Shown: in pieces, positions 1-9,329 of the stretch
How the letters are laid out: every line of letters starts with the position of its first letter
Position numbering within the stretch: position 1 is the first letter of the stretch
NCBI GenBank assembly: GCA_015501605.1
Contig: JADNRZ010000036.1
Span: 124,001 to 188,000 of the forward strand
Length of the DNA: 64,000 bases
From: Panaeolus papilionaceus
Taxonomy: Eukaryota > Basidiomycota > Agaricomycetes > Agaricales
Direction of reading: 5' to 3'
Made by a program: the position numbers and the translations under genes
Notes under the pieces: generated by a model
What the model saw: only the letters and a program-made list of their open reading frames with translations
What the model was told of the DNA's origin: nothing
Database searches by the model: none

Positions 1-719
1 AACCAAAATGATTCCAAAATAAGCAATTTTGATTGCACTCTCTTCTTTCCTCAACTATCATCTTTGTCCACATCTACCATATTTCCCCATCCCACAGGTG
101 CTTTAATGGTTCTATATATATATATTTAAGAGACCTGGTAAGTGTTTATTATTATGGAATCAAGTGGCTGACTACTATATTATAGGATGTTATCGCTGCT
201 TTAGCAGTAGATTTTACCTGCACTTTAACATATTTTGGTGAGATTCCTTTTATTTATTTTTCTTTCTTTTTCTATTTATGACATTCTTCTATTACTTCTA
301 TTATTATAGGTGCTTTATTATGTCTGTTTGAGCATAGGAGATGGGTTTTCATAGGTATGTGAATGTTATGGGTACGACTTCCGGACTTTCTCATGCTCTG
401 CTTTCATGTCTTTTCTAGTTCTTCGTCATCATGACCTTCCTCTACATGTCATATATAACCCTTGGTGAGTTCTATTTTATTTATTGTTATACTGTACTTC
501 ATTAATATATTTATTTAGAGCATAAATTCTTGACCTTTATTATCGCTTATTGCCATTCTTGCTATTCTCTTGGTTATCTCTGTATTTAGGGAAAGTCAAG
601 GGTACAGGTGACTTGGACAGGTTATGGGTTGGGTTGGGTGCAGGTATAGGTGTGGGTCAGCCTTGGTGTACCTGTGAGCTTCAAAACAGGCCCAAGAGCG
701 CCCAAAACAGCCCAGAATT

Positions 720-773
720 GGGCTAGATATGCTCAAAATATGAAAGGCTTTGCATTTTGAGCATATCTTGCCC
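720..773. repeat. Inverted repeat, 20-bp arms
   Basis: The arms 720-739 and 754-773 are reverse complements with one mismatch and a 14-bp loop. They include the perfect 15-mer AGATATGCTCAAAAT and its complement. The repeat lies in noncoding AT-rich DNA and could form a hairpin. No function can be assigned. Confidence 0.75.
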
Positions 774-1019
774 AAAAATTGTCTGTTTTTGACATTCTTG
801 GACTTTTTTTGCATGGAAAACCCGCAGGTACACAGGTAGGGTATGCCATGGGTCCAGGATGTTCCCTATCTGTATTGTATGCAGTATTACTTGTGTATTA
901 GTTAGTTTTTGAATGATATATTAATTTTTGTTTTACAATCTTATGAGTGATTTCATGTGTTATATGTACTATTTGGAAGGGCAATTTGTATATGTAGTGG
1001 TCTACCTATGTAGCAGTCT

Positions 1020-1089
1020 GTAGTGCTCTGTAGCACCTGTAGCAGTCTGTAGCATCATGTAGCAACAAGGGGGTGCTACAGAGCACTAC
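1020..1089. repeat. Perfect 18-bp inverted repeat in a GTAGC-rich cluster
   Basis: GTAGTGCTCTGTAGCACC at 1020-1037 is the exact reverse complement of 1072-1089, with a 34-bp loop. The surrounding 980-1170 is built of repeated GTAGCA / GCACTAC words in both orientations. This resembles a subterminal repeat cluster of a mobile element, or a leader secondary structure of the downstream retrotransposon. Confidence 0.75.
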
Positions 1090-1315
1090 TGACCCTAATG
1101 GGGAAACTCCATAAGGGGTACCCTTTGCTACAGCACTACAGTGCTACGGAGCACTACGGAGCACTCCAGAGCCAACCCAGACATTGCTAATGGAGGTCAC
1201 CTTGGAGACTGAGACTGCATACAGTCTGTTACATCCTCTGTTCTGCTTCTTCTGTTCAGCTGCATTATAGACTCTGTGCTTTCTCCCTCTCCTCTCTTCT
1301 CCCTGTCTGGCAACC

Positions 1316-3268
1316 ATGGATCTCCATACTTCACCACCTCCAGCTGCTTCTGTCTCTCTGTCTCAGTTGCCTTCCCTGGAAGACCAGGTATCCTCCATGC
1401 TTGCTCAGCAGGAATCCCAACAGGTAGCTATCTCCCACTTGAGGTCTTCTGTTCTTTCCTTGCTTCATTATTTTTCTTCTACTTTCAATCCCTCTTCCCT
1501 TTCTCTTTCTTCTTCCTCTTCTTCTTCTCCCTCCCCTGTTTCTTCTACTTTTCCCCCACTCCCTTCCCACTCTGTTGGACAGCTGACAGATGGGATACTA
1601 CACTCTTTAAACCATGGAACTGTAGACAGAAACTTTTCCCCTTCTTCTTCTTTCCCTTTACCTAGTGTAAACATGGAACAATCTTCACCTTCTCCTCACC
1701 CTCTTTCTTCTTCTCATTTTATTAGTGTACCTATGGAACATTCTTCTTCTTCTTCTCTTTCTTCTAGTAGTAGTCTTCCTCTTCCCCCCACTTCTATTCA
1801 GTCATCCAATAGAGTGGATCCTCCCCTCCCCACTGTCTCTTCTGGTTGCCCCAGTGGAATAGTGTCTTCTCCTCTCCTCACTGCCTCTTCTGGTTATCCT
1901 AGTGGAGTAGTGCATCCTTCTGCCCCTTCTTCTCATCGTCTTGGGACTCCTTTGATGATTGCAGAAAAGGTTAGGCCAGCTCCCCCTCCCCAGTATGATG
2001 GTGATTGTCTCAAGGGCAAAGCCTTCTACAACTCTCTCATGGGATACTTCAGACTTCGTCCAGATCTCTTTTCTGACAAGTCTACCATGATTAGTTGGGC
2101 CCTCACGTTCATGTCTGCTGGTCAAGCTGCTCTATGGTCCTGCAGGATCTTCGAGCTCATTGAGGAAGGTTCCTCCCCTTATGCAACTTGGGATCACTTT
2201 GCTGAAGACTTTCGCAAAGAGTTCTTCCCCTTGTGTGAGCAGGAAACTGCTGCCCTCATCCTGGAAGGTACCTCCTACTTCCAAGGGGATCGTTCTGTTG
2301 ACAATTATGTTGACTCCTTCTGTGACCTTGTTGCTGAAGCTGGCTACTCTGACCCCTCCTACATTGTGGTCAAGTTTCGCTGTGGCCTCCACCCCTCCAT
2401 CACTGATCATCTCAGTGAACAGGTAGCTTCACATCCAGCTCATAACGATCCCTTTGGCTGGTATGAATTGGCCCACCTTGTTGCTCTCAACTTGGCCGCT
2501 AATGACACCTTCCATCCACAACCTCCTCCCCCTGTGCCTAGCCCACTCTCTTCTCTCCCTCCTTCCTTCTCCCACTTCCTTGACCCCTCCCCTGGTCCTT
2601 TGTCTATCTGCACCACTCATGCTCCCTTACGAAAGCCTGTGACAAGTGAAGTCTCTGTGCAAACGCCCGCACAAGCTCCACCTTGTCCTAAAGTCATCCT
2701 TGACTCTCGTAATCGGTATGCTCCTCTGGTTGATGAGACTCCATCTCTCCCAGATGAAGACAAGGCTCCCCCCTCTCCATCCTCCCTTCATGATCCCTCT
2801 GCTCTGCCCCGCCTACCTTGTCGCTCTAAATGGGAATGTCGTCACCTTCCATCCTTGTGCACCATCTCTTCTCTTGCACCTGGACCTAGCTCCCTTCACT
2901 TGAAGGTTGAGATAGAGACCACTGACTCCCATGAGGCTCGATCTGTTAAGGCCTTGCTCGACACTGGTGCTACTGGTCTGTTCATCAATCAAGAGTATGT
3001 CAAGTCCAACCGAATTGCCACCAGGAAGCTCAGCTGCCCCATCCCTGTTCGTAACGTGGATGGAACACTCAACGAGTCTGGTTCAATTACTGAGGTGGTT
3101 GACTTGATCCTCTGGTACAACAGCCACACAGAACGTGCACTCTTCTGTGTCACTGGCTTAGGGAAGCAGAAGCTGATCATTGGATACACTTGGTTCAGGG
3201 ATCACAATCCTGAAGTCAATTGGGAAACTGGAGAAGTCAAGATGTCTTGTTGCAAGCCTAGCAGTTGA
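1316..3268 (+). CDS. Gag-protease polyprotein of Ty3 chromovirus
   Basis: A 650-residue frame starts at an ATG (1316) after a pyrimidine-rich stretch. The N-terminal third is low complexity and rich in Ser and Pro. The middle (about residues 215-370) resembles a Ty3 capsid region. The C-terminal part carries the retropepsin-type aspartic protease active site DTGATG at about 2960-2977, and a second conserved segment ending near LIIGYTWF. No zinc knuckle is visible. The frame ends at a TGA at 3266-3268. The next codons continue in the same frame directly into pol, so Gag-Pol is either made by readthrough or this copy carries a nonsense mutation in an originally single polyprotein. Confidence 0.85.
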   Translation: MDLHTSPPPAASVSLSQLPSLEDQVSSMLAQQESQQVAISHLRSSVLSLLHYFSSTFNPSSLSLSSSSSSSPSPVSSTFPPLPSHSVGQLTDGILHSLNHGTVDRNFSPSSSFPLPSVNMEQSSPSPHPLSSSHFISVPMEHSSSSSLSSSSSLPLPPTSIQSSNRVDPPLPTVSSGCPSGIVSSPLLTASSGYPSGVVHPSAPSSHRLGTPLMIAEKVRPAPPPQYDGDCLKGKAFYNSLMGYFRLRPDLFSDKSTMISWALTFMSAGQAALWSCRIFELIEEGSSPYATWDHFAEDFRKEFFPLCEQETAALILEGTSYFQGDRSVDNYVDSFCDLVAEAGYSDPSYIVVKFRCGLHPSITDHLSEQVASHPAHNDPFGWYELAHLVALNLAANDTFHPQPPPPVPSPLSSLPPSFSHFLDPSPGPLSICTTHAPLRKPVTSEVSVQTPAQAPPCPKVILDSRNRYAPLVDETPSLPDEDKAPPSPSSLHDPSALPRLPCRSKWECRHLPSLCTISSLAPGPSSLHLKVEIETTDSHEARSVKALLDTGATGLFINQEYVKSNRIATRKLSCPIPVRNVDGTLNESGSITEVVDLILWYNSHTERALFCVTGLGKQKLIIGYTWFRDHNPEVNWETGEVKMSCCKPSS

Positions 3269-6200
3269 TGCTTTGGTTGCAAGAAGGAACTCAATGAGGA
3301 AAAGAAGGCTGCTTGTAAGGAAGAAGCCAAGGTGAATGCCTGCCGCTCTGGTCCTGCCCCCTCTCTCACCCCTGAAGAGTCTTCCCCTGAAGATTCTGAT
3401 GATCTTGAGTCCTCTGATCTGCCATTTGATCTTGAGGAAGGTGATCGTGTCTGGGTTTCTGGCTTACTCCCCAAGGAAGCTGAAGAGCATATCAACACTA
3501 CTTCAACCATCAGTCAACACCTGGCTGAAGGTTTCTTGTGTAACTCTGCTCCTCAACCAGAACAGACCACTCTCCCTTCCTCACCTCATGGTCCAGTCCC
3601 TGACTATCAGAGTCTCTTCCATTGTGTCTTCTCTGAAGCTGAGTTTCTTAAGCTTCCTGAGAGAAGGCCTTGGGATCATGCGATTGAGCTCATTCCTGGA
3701 GCCCAACCCAAGGGATGCAAGGTTTACCCATTAAACCCTGCAGAACGTGAAGAGGCTGAGCACTTCCTTGCTGAGAACAAGGCTCAGGGAAAGATTCACT
3801 GCTCCAAGTCCCCCATGGCATCACCAGTCTTCTTTGTGAAGAAAAAGGATGGCTCCCTTCGTCTGGTCCAGGACTATCGCATGCTCAATGATATGACTGT
3901 GAAGAACAAGTACCCTCTCCCTCTCATCTCTGACCTTATCAACCAACTTCGTGGTGCGTGCTACTTCACCAAGCTTGACATTCGTTGGGGTTTCAACAAT
4001 GTCCGCATCAAAGAAGGAGATGAGTGGAAGGCTGCCTTTTACACTCACAGAGGTCTCTTCAAACCTCTTGTCATGTTCTTTGGTCTCACCAACAGTCCTG
4101 CCACCTTCCAAACCATGATGAACAAGATCTTCCAAGACATGATCTCTGAAGGTGTGGTTGTGGTATACCTGGATGACATCCTGATCTTCACCAAGGATAT
4201 TCCTGAGCATCGAGAGGTCACTCATAGGGTCCTGAAGCGTCTAGAGGAACATGGTCTCTGCCTCCGCCTGGAGAAATGCGAGTTTGAGAAGACACACATT
4301 GAGTACCTTGGGCTTATCGTTGCTGAGAACCGAGTTGAGATGGATCCTGTCAAAGTTGCTGGAGTTGCTCAATGGCCCACCCCCACCAATAGGAAAGAAG
4401 TCCAATCTTTCCTGGGTTTTGCCAACTTCTATCGACGGTTCATCAAGGACTTCTCTCACCATGCACATCCCCTCTTCGACCTTACCAAGAGCTCCACTGA
4501 GTTTTCCTGGTCTCCTGCTGCTGCTACTGCCTTCCAGTCCATCAAGGATGCTGTCACCTCTTCCCCTGTCCTTGCCGCTCCCAATGATGACCTCCCTTTC
4601 TGGCTTGAAGCTGACTCTTCAGACTTCGCCACTGGTGCTGTACTCTCCCAGCAGTCTCCAGAAGATGGAAAGTGGCATCCCATTGCTTTCTTCTCCAAGT
4701 CACTCTCTCCTGTTGAAAGGAACTATGAGATTCATGACAAGGAAATGCTTGCAATCATTCGAGCCTTGCAGGAATGGAGACACTTCCTTGAGGGTGCCTG
4801 TCACAAGTTTGAGATCTGGACTGACCACAAGAACTTGGAGTACTTCATGTCGTCTCAGAACCTCAACTGCAGGCAAGCCCGCTGGTCTCTCACTCTGGCA
4901 TGCTTTGACTTCGTCATGCAGCACAAGGCAGGAGCTACTATGGGAAAAGCAGATGCCCTCTCACGTCGGTCTGACCATGGTTCTAGTGAAGGTGACAACC
5001 AGAACATCACCCTCCTCACCCCAGGGATGTTTGCAGTTCGTGCACTAGAAGGTCTGGAATTTGTTGGACAGGAACACTCTCTGGTTTGTGAGATCCGTCG
5101 ACATTCCAAGGAGGCCTCTGATCTTGAGGACACTGTGGCCAAGGCAGTCAAGGCGCTCAGAAAGACTGGATCTCAGTCTCTTCGCTCCTCAGAGTGGGAT
5201 GAAGCTGATGGTCTTATCTACTTCTGTGGCAAGCTCTATGTCCCTCCAAGTGGTGATCTTTGTCGTCGTATTGTGGCTCTCTGTCATGACTCCACTCTTG
5301 CTGGACACCCTGGACGTTGGAAGACCTTGGAGCTTGTGTCTAGGAACTACTGGTGGCCATGCATGTCTAAGTTCATTGGACTCTACACCAGCACCTGTGA
5401 CATGTGTCTTAGGACCAAGACCATCAGGCAGCGACCCCTTGGAGAGCTTGAGCCCCTTGCCGTTCCTGACTGCTGTTGGGACCATATCAGTGTGGACTTC
5501 ATTGTCGAGCTTCCTGAGTCCAATGGTTATGATGCCATCATGGTTGTTGTTGACTCCCTTTCCAAACGCGCCCACTTCACCGCTACCACTACCACTGTCT
5601 CTGCCCTAGGCACTGCCTGCATGTATCGTGACCATATCTGGAAACTCCATGGCCTCCCATCCAAGGTAGTCTCTGATCGCGGTCCACAGTTCATTGCAGA
5701 GTTCACTACTGAACTCTACAGGCTGCTTGGGATTGAGCCAGCTCATAGCACTGCCTATCACCCTCAAACTGATGGGCAGACTGAGCGTGTCAACCAGGAG
5801 TTGGAACAATACCTCAGGCTCTACATCTCTGAGCGACAGGATGACTGGTACGACATCCTTTCCATGGCTGAGTTTGCCTACAACAACCATGTCCACTCCT
5901 CCACCCAGCAGACTCCCTTCCTTCTAGACTCTGGTCAGCATCCTTGCATGGGCTTTGAACCTCTTCCTCCCTCCTGGATGGAGACTGTGAATGAGTTCAC
6001 TGACAGGATGAAGACTGCTCTTGAGGAAGCTTGTGCTGCCTTAGCAGCTGCTAAGGAGGACATGGCTAGGTACTACAACCAGCATTGCACCAAGGCTCCT
6101 GAGATCAAGCCTGGAGATCGTGTCTACCTTGATGCTTCAGACATCCAAACCACTCGGCCATCCAAGAAGCTCTCCCACAAGCGAGTTGGTCCTTACCCAG

Positions 6201-6613
6201 TCATTTCTAGTGTTGGAAAGAATGCCTACCGTCTTCAGCTTCCTAAATCCCTCTCCCGCATCCATCCAGTCTTCCATGTTGTCAGACTCACTCCTGCTCC
6301 TTATGACCCCATCTCTGGTCGAAGAGCCAAGCTACCCCCACCTCCGGTGCTTGTTGACAATGTTGAAGAGTTTGTTGTGGAGAAGATTTTGAACAGCAAG
6401 TTCATCAGAGGCAAACTCCGATACCTGATCAAATGGGAAGGATACAATGCTGGTTGGAATTCTTGGGAACCAGCTGGCGATGTCCATGCTCCTGACCTCA
6501 TCAGGGACTTCTATGCAGAGAATCCTAAGGCTCCAAAGGTTATCAGGACCACCTATACTCACATTCCTTATAAACAGACTGGACTTCATGCTTTGAGGGC
6601 GAAGCAATCCTAG
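3269..6613 (+). CDS. Pol polyprotein: RT, RNase H, integrase, chromodomain
   Basis: The frame is open for 1,114 codons straight after the gag TGA, in the same phase, and has no ATG at its start (a GTG lies at 3332). Reverse transcriptase carries the catalytic YLDD box at about 4166-4177. RNase H follows, with conserved segments such as NYEIHDKEMLAI and WTDHKNLEYF. Integrase has an HHCC zinc-binding region (H-x-H type GHPGRW, then CDMC) and a DDE core with SDRGPQF and TAYHPQTDGQTERVNQ. The last about 80 residues form a chromodomain with YLIKWEGYNAGWNSWEP, the module that steers chromoviruses to marked chromatin. The reading frame is intact to TAG at 6611-6613. Confidence 0.9.
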   Translation, partial: CFGCKKELNEEKKAACKEEAKVNACRSGPAPSLTPEESSPEDSDDLESSDLPFDLEEGDRVWVSGLLPKEAEEHINTTSTISQHLAEGFLCNSAPQPEQTTLPSSPHGPVPDYQSLFHCVFSEAEFLKLPERRPWDHAIELIPGAQPKGCKVYPLNPAEREEAEHFLAENKAQGKIHCSKSPMASPVFFVKKKDGSLRLVQDYRMLNDMTVKNKYPLPLISDLINQLRGACYFTKLDIRWGFNNVRIKEGDEWKAAFYTHRGLFKPLVMFFGLTNSPATFQTMMNKIFQDMISEGVVVVYLDDILIFTKDIPEHREVTHRVLKRLEEHGLCLRLEKCEFEKTHIEYLGLIVAENRVEMDPVKVAGVAQWPTPTNRKEVQSFLGFANFYRRFIKDFSHHAHPLFDLTKSSTEFSWSPAAATAFQSIKDAVTSSPVLAAPNDDLPFWLEADSSDFATGAVLSQQSPEDGKWHPIAFFSKSLSPVERNYEIHDKEMLAIIRALQEWRHFLEGACHKFEIWTDHKNLEYFMSSQNLNCRQARWSLTLACFDFVMQHKAGATMGKADALSRRSDHGSSEGDNQNITLLTPGMFAVRALEGLEFVGQEHSLVCEIRRHSKEASDLEDTVAKAVKALRKTGSQSLRSSEWDEADGLIYFCGKLYVPPSGDLCRRIVALCHDSTLAGHPGRWKTLELVSRNYWWPCMSKFIGLYTSTCDMCLRTKTIRQRPLGELEPLAVPDCCWDHISVDFIVELPESNGYDAIMVVVDSLSKRAHFTATTTTVSALGTACMYRDHIWKLHGLPSKVVSDRGPQFIAEFTTELYRLLGIEPAHSTAYHPQTDGQTERVNQELEQYLRLYISERQDDWYDILSMAEFAYNNHVHSSTQQTPFLLDSGQHPCMGFEPLPPSWMETVNEFTDRMKTALEEACAALAAAKEDMARYYNQHCTKAPEIKPGDRVYLDASDIQTTRPSKKLSHKRVGPYPVISSVGKNAYRLQLPKSLSRIHPVFHVVRLTPAPYDPISGRRAKLPPPPVLVDNVEEFVVEKILNSKFIRGKLRYLIKWEGYNAGWNSWEPAGDVHAPDLIRDFYAENPKAPKVIRTTYTHIPYKQTGLHALRAKQS

Positions 6614-6623
6614 AGGGGGGGTA

Positions 6624-7029
6624 ATGTCAGGGGATCTCCTGCTACCTCCTATTCCTTTCCTTATTATTATCTCTCTGTCTCTCCTTTCTCCATTTCCTTT
6701 GCTCTATCTCATTATCTGGACATATCATGGACTCATAGATATTATATTACACTCTCCTTTAGTTGCCATTCATTCATTATTTAGTTGTTGCCACTGTTCC
6801 ATAGTCATTCCTTTGTGTTTCCCTTTGTTTGTTTCCAAAGGCATTGTTTGGCATCAAGGCTGATGCCAATGCCAGCTCATCACTTAAATAGCTGTTTCAC
6901 CTGGGTTTGATCCTTTACCTCTTTCTCTTTGGATCTCCCCCAGGTGAGCCTACTTCCTGTATTTATGTAGAGCTGATATATATCTTTGGATCTCCCCCAG
7001 GACTTGTGTGTGTCTGAGGTGCCCTTACA
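6624..7029 (+). repeat. 3' LTR of the first chromovirus (approximate right end)
   Basis: The repeat starts with TGTCAG eleven bases after the pol stop, preceded by a polypurine tract, and is proposed to end with CTTACA at 7029. It contains an 18-bp direct repeat (6927-6944 and 6984-7001). Without the matching 5' LTR the right edge is inferred from the start of the neighbouring inverted LTR, so it may be off by several bases. Confidence 0.6.
6927..7001 (+). repeat. 18-bp direct repeat inside the LTR
   Basis: CTTTGGATCTCCCCCAGG occurs at 6927-6944 and again at 6984-7001, 57 bases apart. It may be a duplicated regulatory motif in the LTR. There is no direct evidence of function. Confidence 0.8.
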
Positions 7030-7145
7030 GATAAGGCGAACTACAAGTACAAAGGGAGATGATAGTACATGGTGATAAGATAAGAAAGAGTGATGGTACA
7101 AGATAAGATAGAGAGAAGAGGAGGAAGGGAAAAGATGACGTAACA
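7030..7145 (-). repeat. Inverted partial LTR of the second chromovirus family
   Basis: Read on the minus strand from 7145, this begins TGTTACGTCATC and matches the first about 95 bases of the LTR at 9795 with only a handful of differences. It also matches the start of the LTR at 9330. It is thus an LTR of the second family inserted backwards, directly against integrase sequence of the second element at 7146. Its far end is interrupted by the first chromovirus. Confidence 0.8.
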
Positions 7146-8010
7146 CCCAGACTCAATCACTTCAGATTGTGACCCCAGATTCACCACCCATGCTTTCAAA
7201 GAACTCCTTAGACTCCTCAACATTGAATCCAAACTCTCAACGGCCTATCATCCCCAGACAGATGGCACCACAGAACACTTTAATCAAGAAATCGAAGTCT
7301 ACCTCTCCATCTACTGCGTCACGAATCCTGAATCTTGGCCAGATGCACTTCCCACTCTCGAATTCACTCACAACAACTGACAACACTCTGATTGCACCCA
7401 CTCCCCATTCAAACTCATGTTAGGAACGAGTCCCACACAGATCCCACTAGTCTTTGAACACATGGTCTACCCTTCAGTGGACAAGAAGCTTGCCTCCCTT
7501 CTCAAAATCTGACAAGAAGCCATCATCGCTCACATGTTCACCAGGAATAGAATGATCAACTTCAGTAAGAACCTGTTCACACTGTTCAAGCTAGGAGACT
7601 TAGTGTGGGTCGACTCCTGGAACCTAAAACTTGGACACAACAAGAAGATCGCAACCAAAAGAGAAGGGCCATTTCCAATTACCAAAGTACTGGGACCTGT
7701 CATGTACTGCCTCAAGCTCCCAGACTATTGGAAGATCCATGATGTGTTCCATGCCACCCTTCTCTCCAAATATTCTGAAACACCTGAACATGGACTGAAC
7801 TTTCCACAACTGCCACCAGACATCATCGGTGGAGAAGAAGAATATGAACTTGACCAGATTCACAAGCACCATGGCAAATCAGGCAAGAGAGAATACTTCG
7901 TATTGTGGAAAGGCTTCCCACTGTTCCACAACTCTTGGGAACCAGAATCTCACCTTGCAAACACCCCTGACATTCTCTTACCTTATAAGAAGCGCTTCAA
8001 ACTTGCTTAG
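7146..8010 (+). pseudogene. Truncated chromovirus pol: integrase C-terminal half and chromodomain
   Basis: The frame starts abruptly inside the integrase core (SITSDCDPRF), at the edge of the inverted LTR. It runs through STAYHPQTDGTTEHFNQ to a chromodomain containing YFVLWKGFPLFHNSWEPES and stops at TAG 8008-8010. Two in-frame TGA codons (7378-7380 and 7510-7512) sit where related integrases usually have Arg. Reverse transcriptase and the first half of integrase are absent, so this copy is dead. The sequence differs clearly from the intact pol upstream and represents another family. Confidence 0.9.
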
Positions 8011-8047
8011 ATTCCCCAACTCAAACACAAACTGCTACTCAACAAAT

Positions 8048-9298
8048 ATGACTACTACCTCTGCTCTCAAGTCTTCCTCCTCCCCCTCTTCTTCCTCTTC
8101 CGCCGCCAAAACTGTCTGCATTCTCTCTCCCTCTCAAGGATCCCTCTCTGATCCTCCCACTGTCGCTTCTCCTGTCTTCCCCCAATCTATGTCCGACAAA
8201 GAATTCATTGCTCACACCAAAACCCTCATTGCTGAAGCCAAACAACAAGGACACCCCCTCAAAGAAGAAGCTGAATGATGCAAAGCTTCTTCATCCAAAG
8301 TCCCCGAGATCCAAAGCCTCAACGACATCCTTAAAACCCTTGTTCAAGCCCATGAGAACACAATTGTCAACAGTGATGACCCAGAGCTCACCAACGTCCT
8401 TTACCAAGCCAAAGGATGGGAAACTTTGCCCATCACTCCTGGTTCTGCCCATGATTGCACCACCATCACCTTTGAAGAGTTCATGAACATCTTCCACACC
8501 CAAGAAGACTTCGACCTCCTTGCTTGGAAGCTTCCTCTCTCTGACAACCATCTGTCCCATCTTCTTTTCATGGACAACTCTGCCTGAAAAATCAAGAATC
8601 AAGTCCTCAAGTACATGGCAATCTGTGACAACCTTCATCGGAAAGCATCTGACAAGTGGGACATAAGATGCAGCCAATTCGAAGCATTCTGTTGTCAACA
8701 TTTCAACAACCCAGACTGTTGCAACCAACTCATGGAGCTCATTGTCAAGCAAAGGAAGAAATATGCCAGTCACGAACCCAATGACAACTATTCATTCAAA
8801 CACAACAAAAACACATACTATGATTACTCTCATCCCATTCCCCAACATGCCACTCTACAAGACCTTGTCTCTTGCAAACCCGACTCTCTGTTTGACAACC
8901 TAGATCCAGTAACCACTAGTAACCTCGTTGCACTCCTCAAACATGGCAGAAAGTTATGTCAAAGGTGCTCAATCCCTGATCACCTCATGGAAAACTGTCC
9001 AAACTTTGTCTGCTGGAACTGCAAGAAGGAAGCACCTGGACATTGCATCAATCAATGTCCTGGTCCCTCCATCAAGATCAACAAAGGAAAGAAGAAAGCC
9101 TCTTCTCAACAATGCCCTCCTCCCAACCCATGGACTGGACCCAGTCCTTGGGATAGGATCGAAAGCAAAGCCAGGAAAGGAAGGCATTGGTCTCCAAAAT
9201 CCTCCACCAACAAAGACTGTCATTGGCAAGACAACTTCTTTGACTACAACAATGACTTATGCGACGATGCCAAACACAACCTCAACACAGCTTTCTGA
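8048..9298 (+). pseudogene. Gag-like zinc-knuckle ORF located downstream of pol
   Basis: An ATG at 8048 opens a frame in a different phase from pol, 37 bases after the pol stop. It runs to TGA 9296-9298 with two internal in-frame TGA codons (8276-8278 and 8585-8587). The N-terminus is Ser-rich. The C-terminal half has a CCHC zinc knuckle, CQRCSIPDHLMENC, followed by a variant second knuckle with C-x2-C-x6-H-x4-C spacing, then a Lys-rich tail. These are Gag nucleocapsid traits. The 3' LTR starts only 31 bases later, so the ORF belongs to this element and lies on the 3' side of pol, the reverse of the usual order. Confidence 0.75.
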
Positions 9299-9329
9299 TT
9301 GTGGGCAATTAGCCTTAGTATGGGGGTAT

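Larger units (their letters stand above)
1..1315. other. AT-rich leader / repeat region upstream of the first chromovirus
   Basis: No gene is recognisable here. The stretch is AT-rich and contains two strong foldback structures, listed separately. By position it should hold the 5' LTR and primer-binding site of the retrotransposon whose gag starts at 1316. However, no copy of the 3' LTR sequence that begins at 6624 is visible by eye. The 5' LTR is therefore missing, beyond the window, or replaced by another repeat. Confidence 0.5.
1316..7029 (+). mobile_element. Ty3-type chromovirus LTR retrotransposon, 5' LTR not found
   Basis: The element runs in the order gag, protease, reverse transcriptase, RNase H, integrase, chromodomain, 3' LTR, which defines a Ty3 chromovirus. 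A G-rich tract (AGAGGGGGGG) right after the pol stop is a good polypurine tract. It is followed by TGTCAG at 6624, taken as the LTR start. The right end is placed at CTTACA (7029), just before sequence that matches another LTR family in inverse orientation. The 5' LTR and primer-binding site were not recognised. Apart from one TGA between gag-protease and pol, the coding region is open, so the copy is comparatively young. Confidence 0.85.

Noticed and set aside
3266..3268. UGA read as selenocysteine in the element genes
   Set aside because: No SECIS-like evidence, the sites are not Cys positions, and most fungi lack selenocysteine machinery.
3336..5609. Several open frames in other phases within pol
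   Set aside because: They overlap conserved reverse transcriptase and integrase codons and are Ser/Leu-rich shadows.
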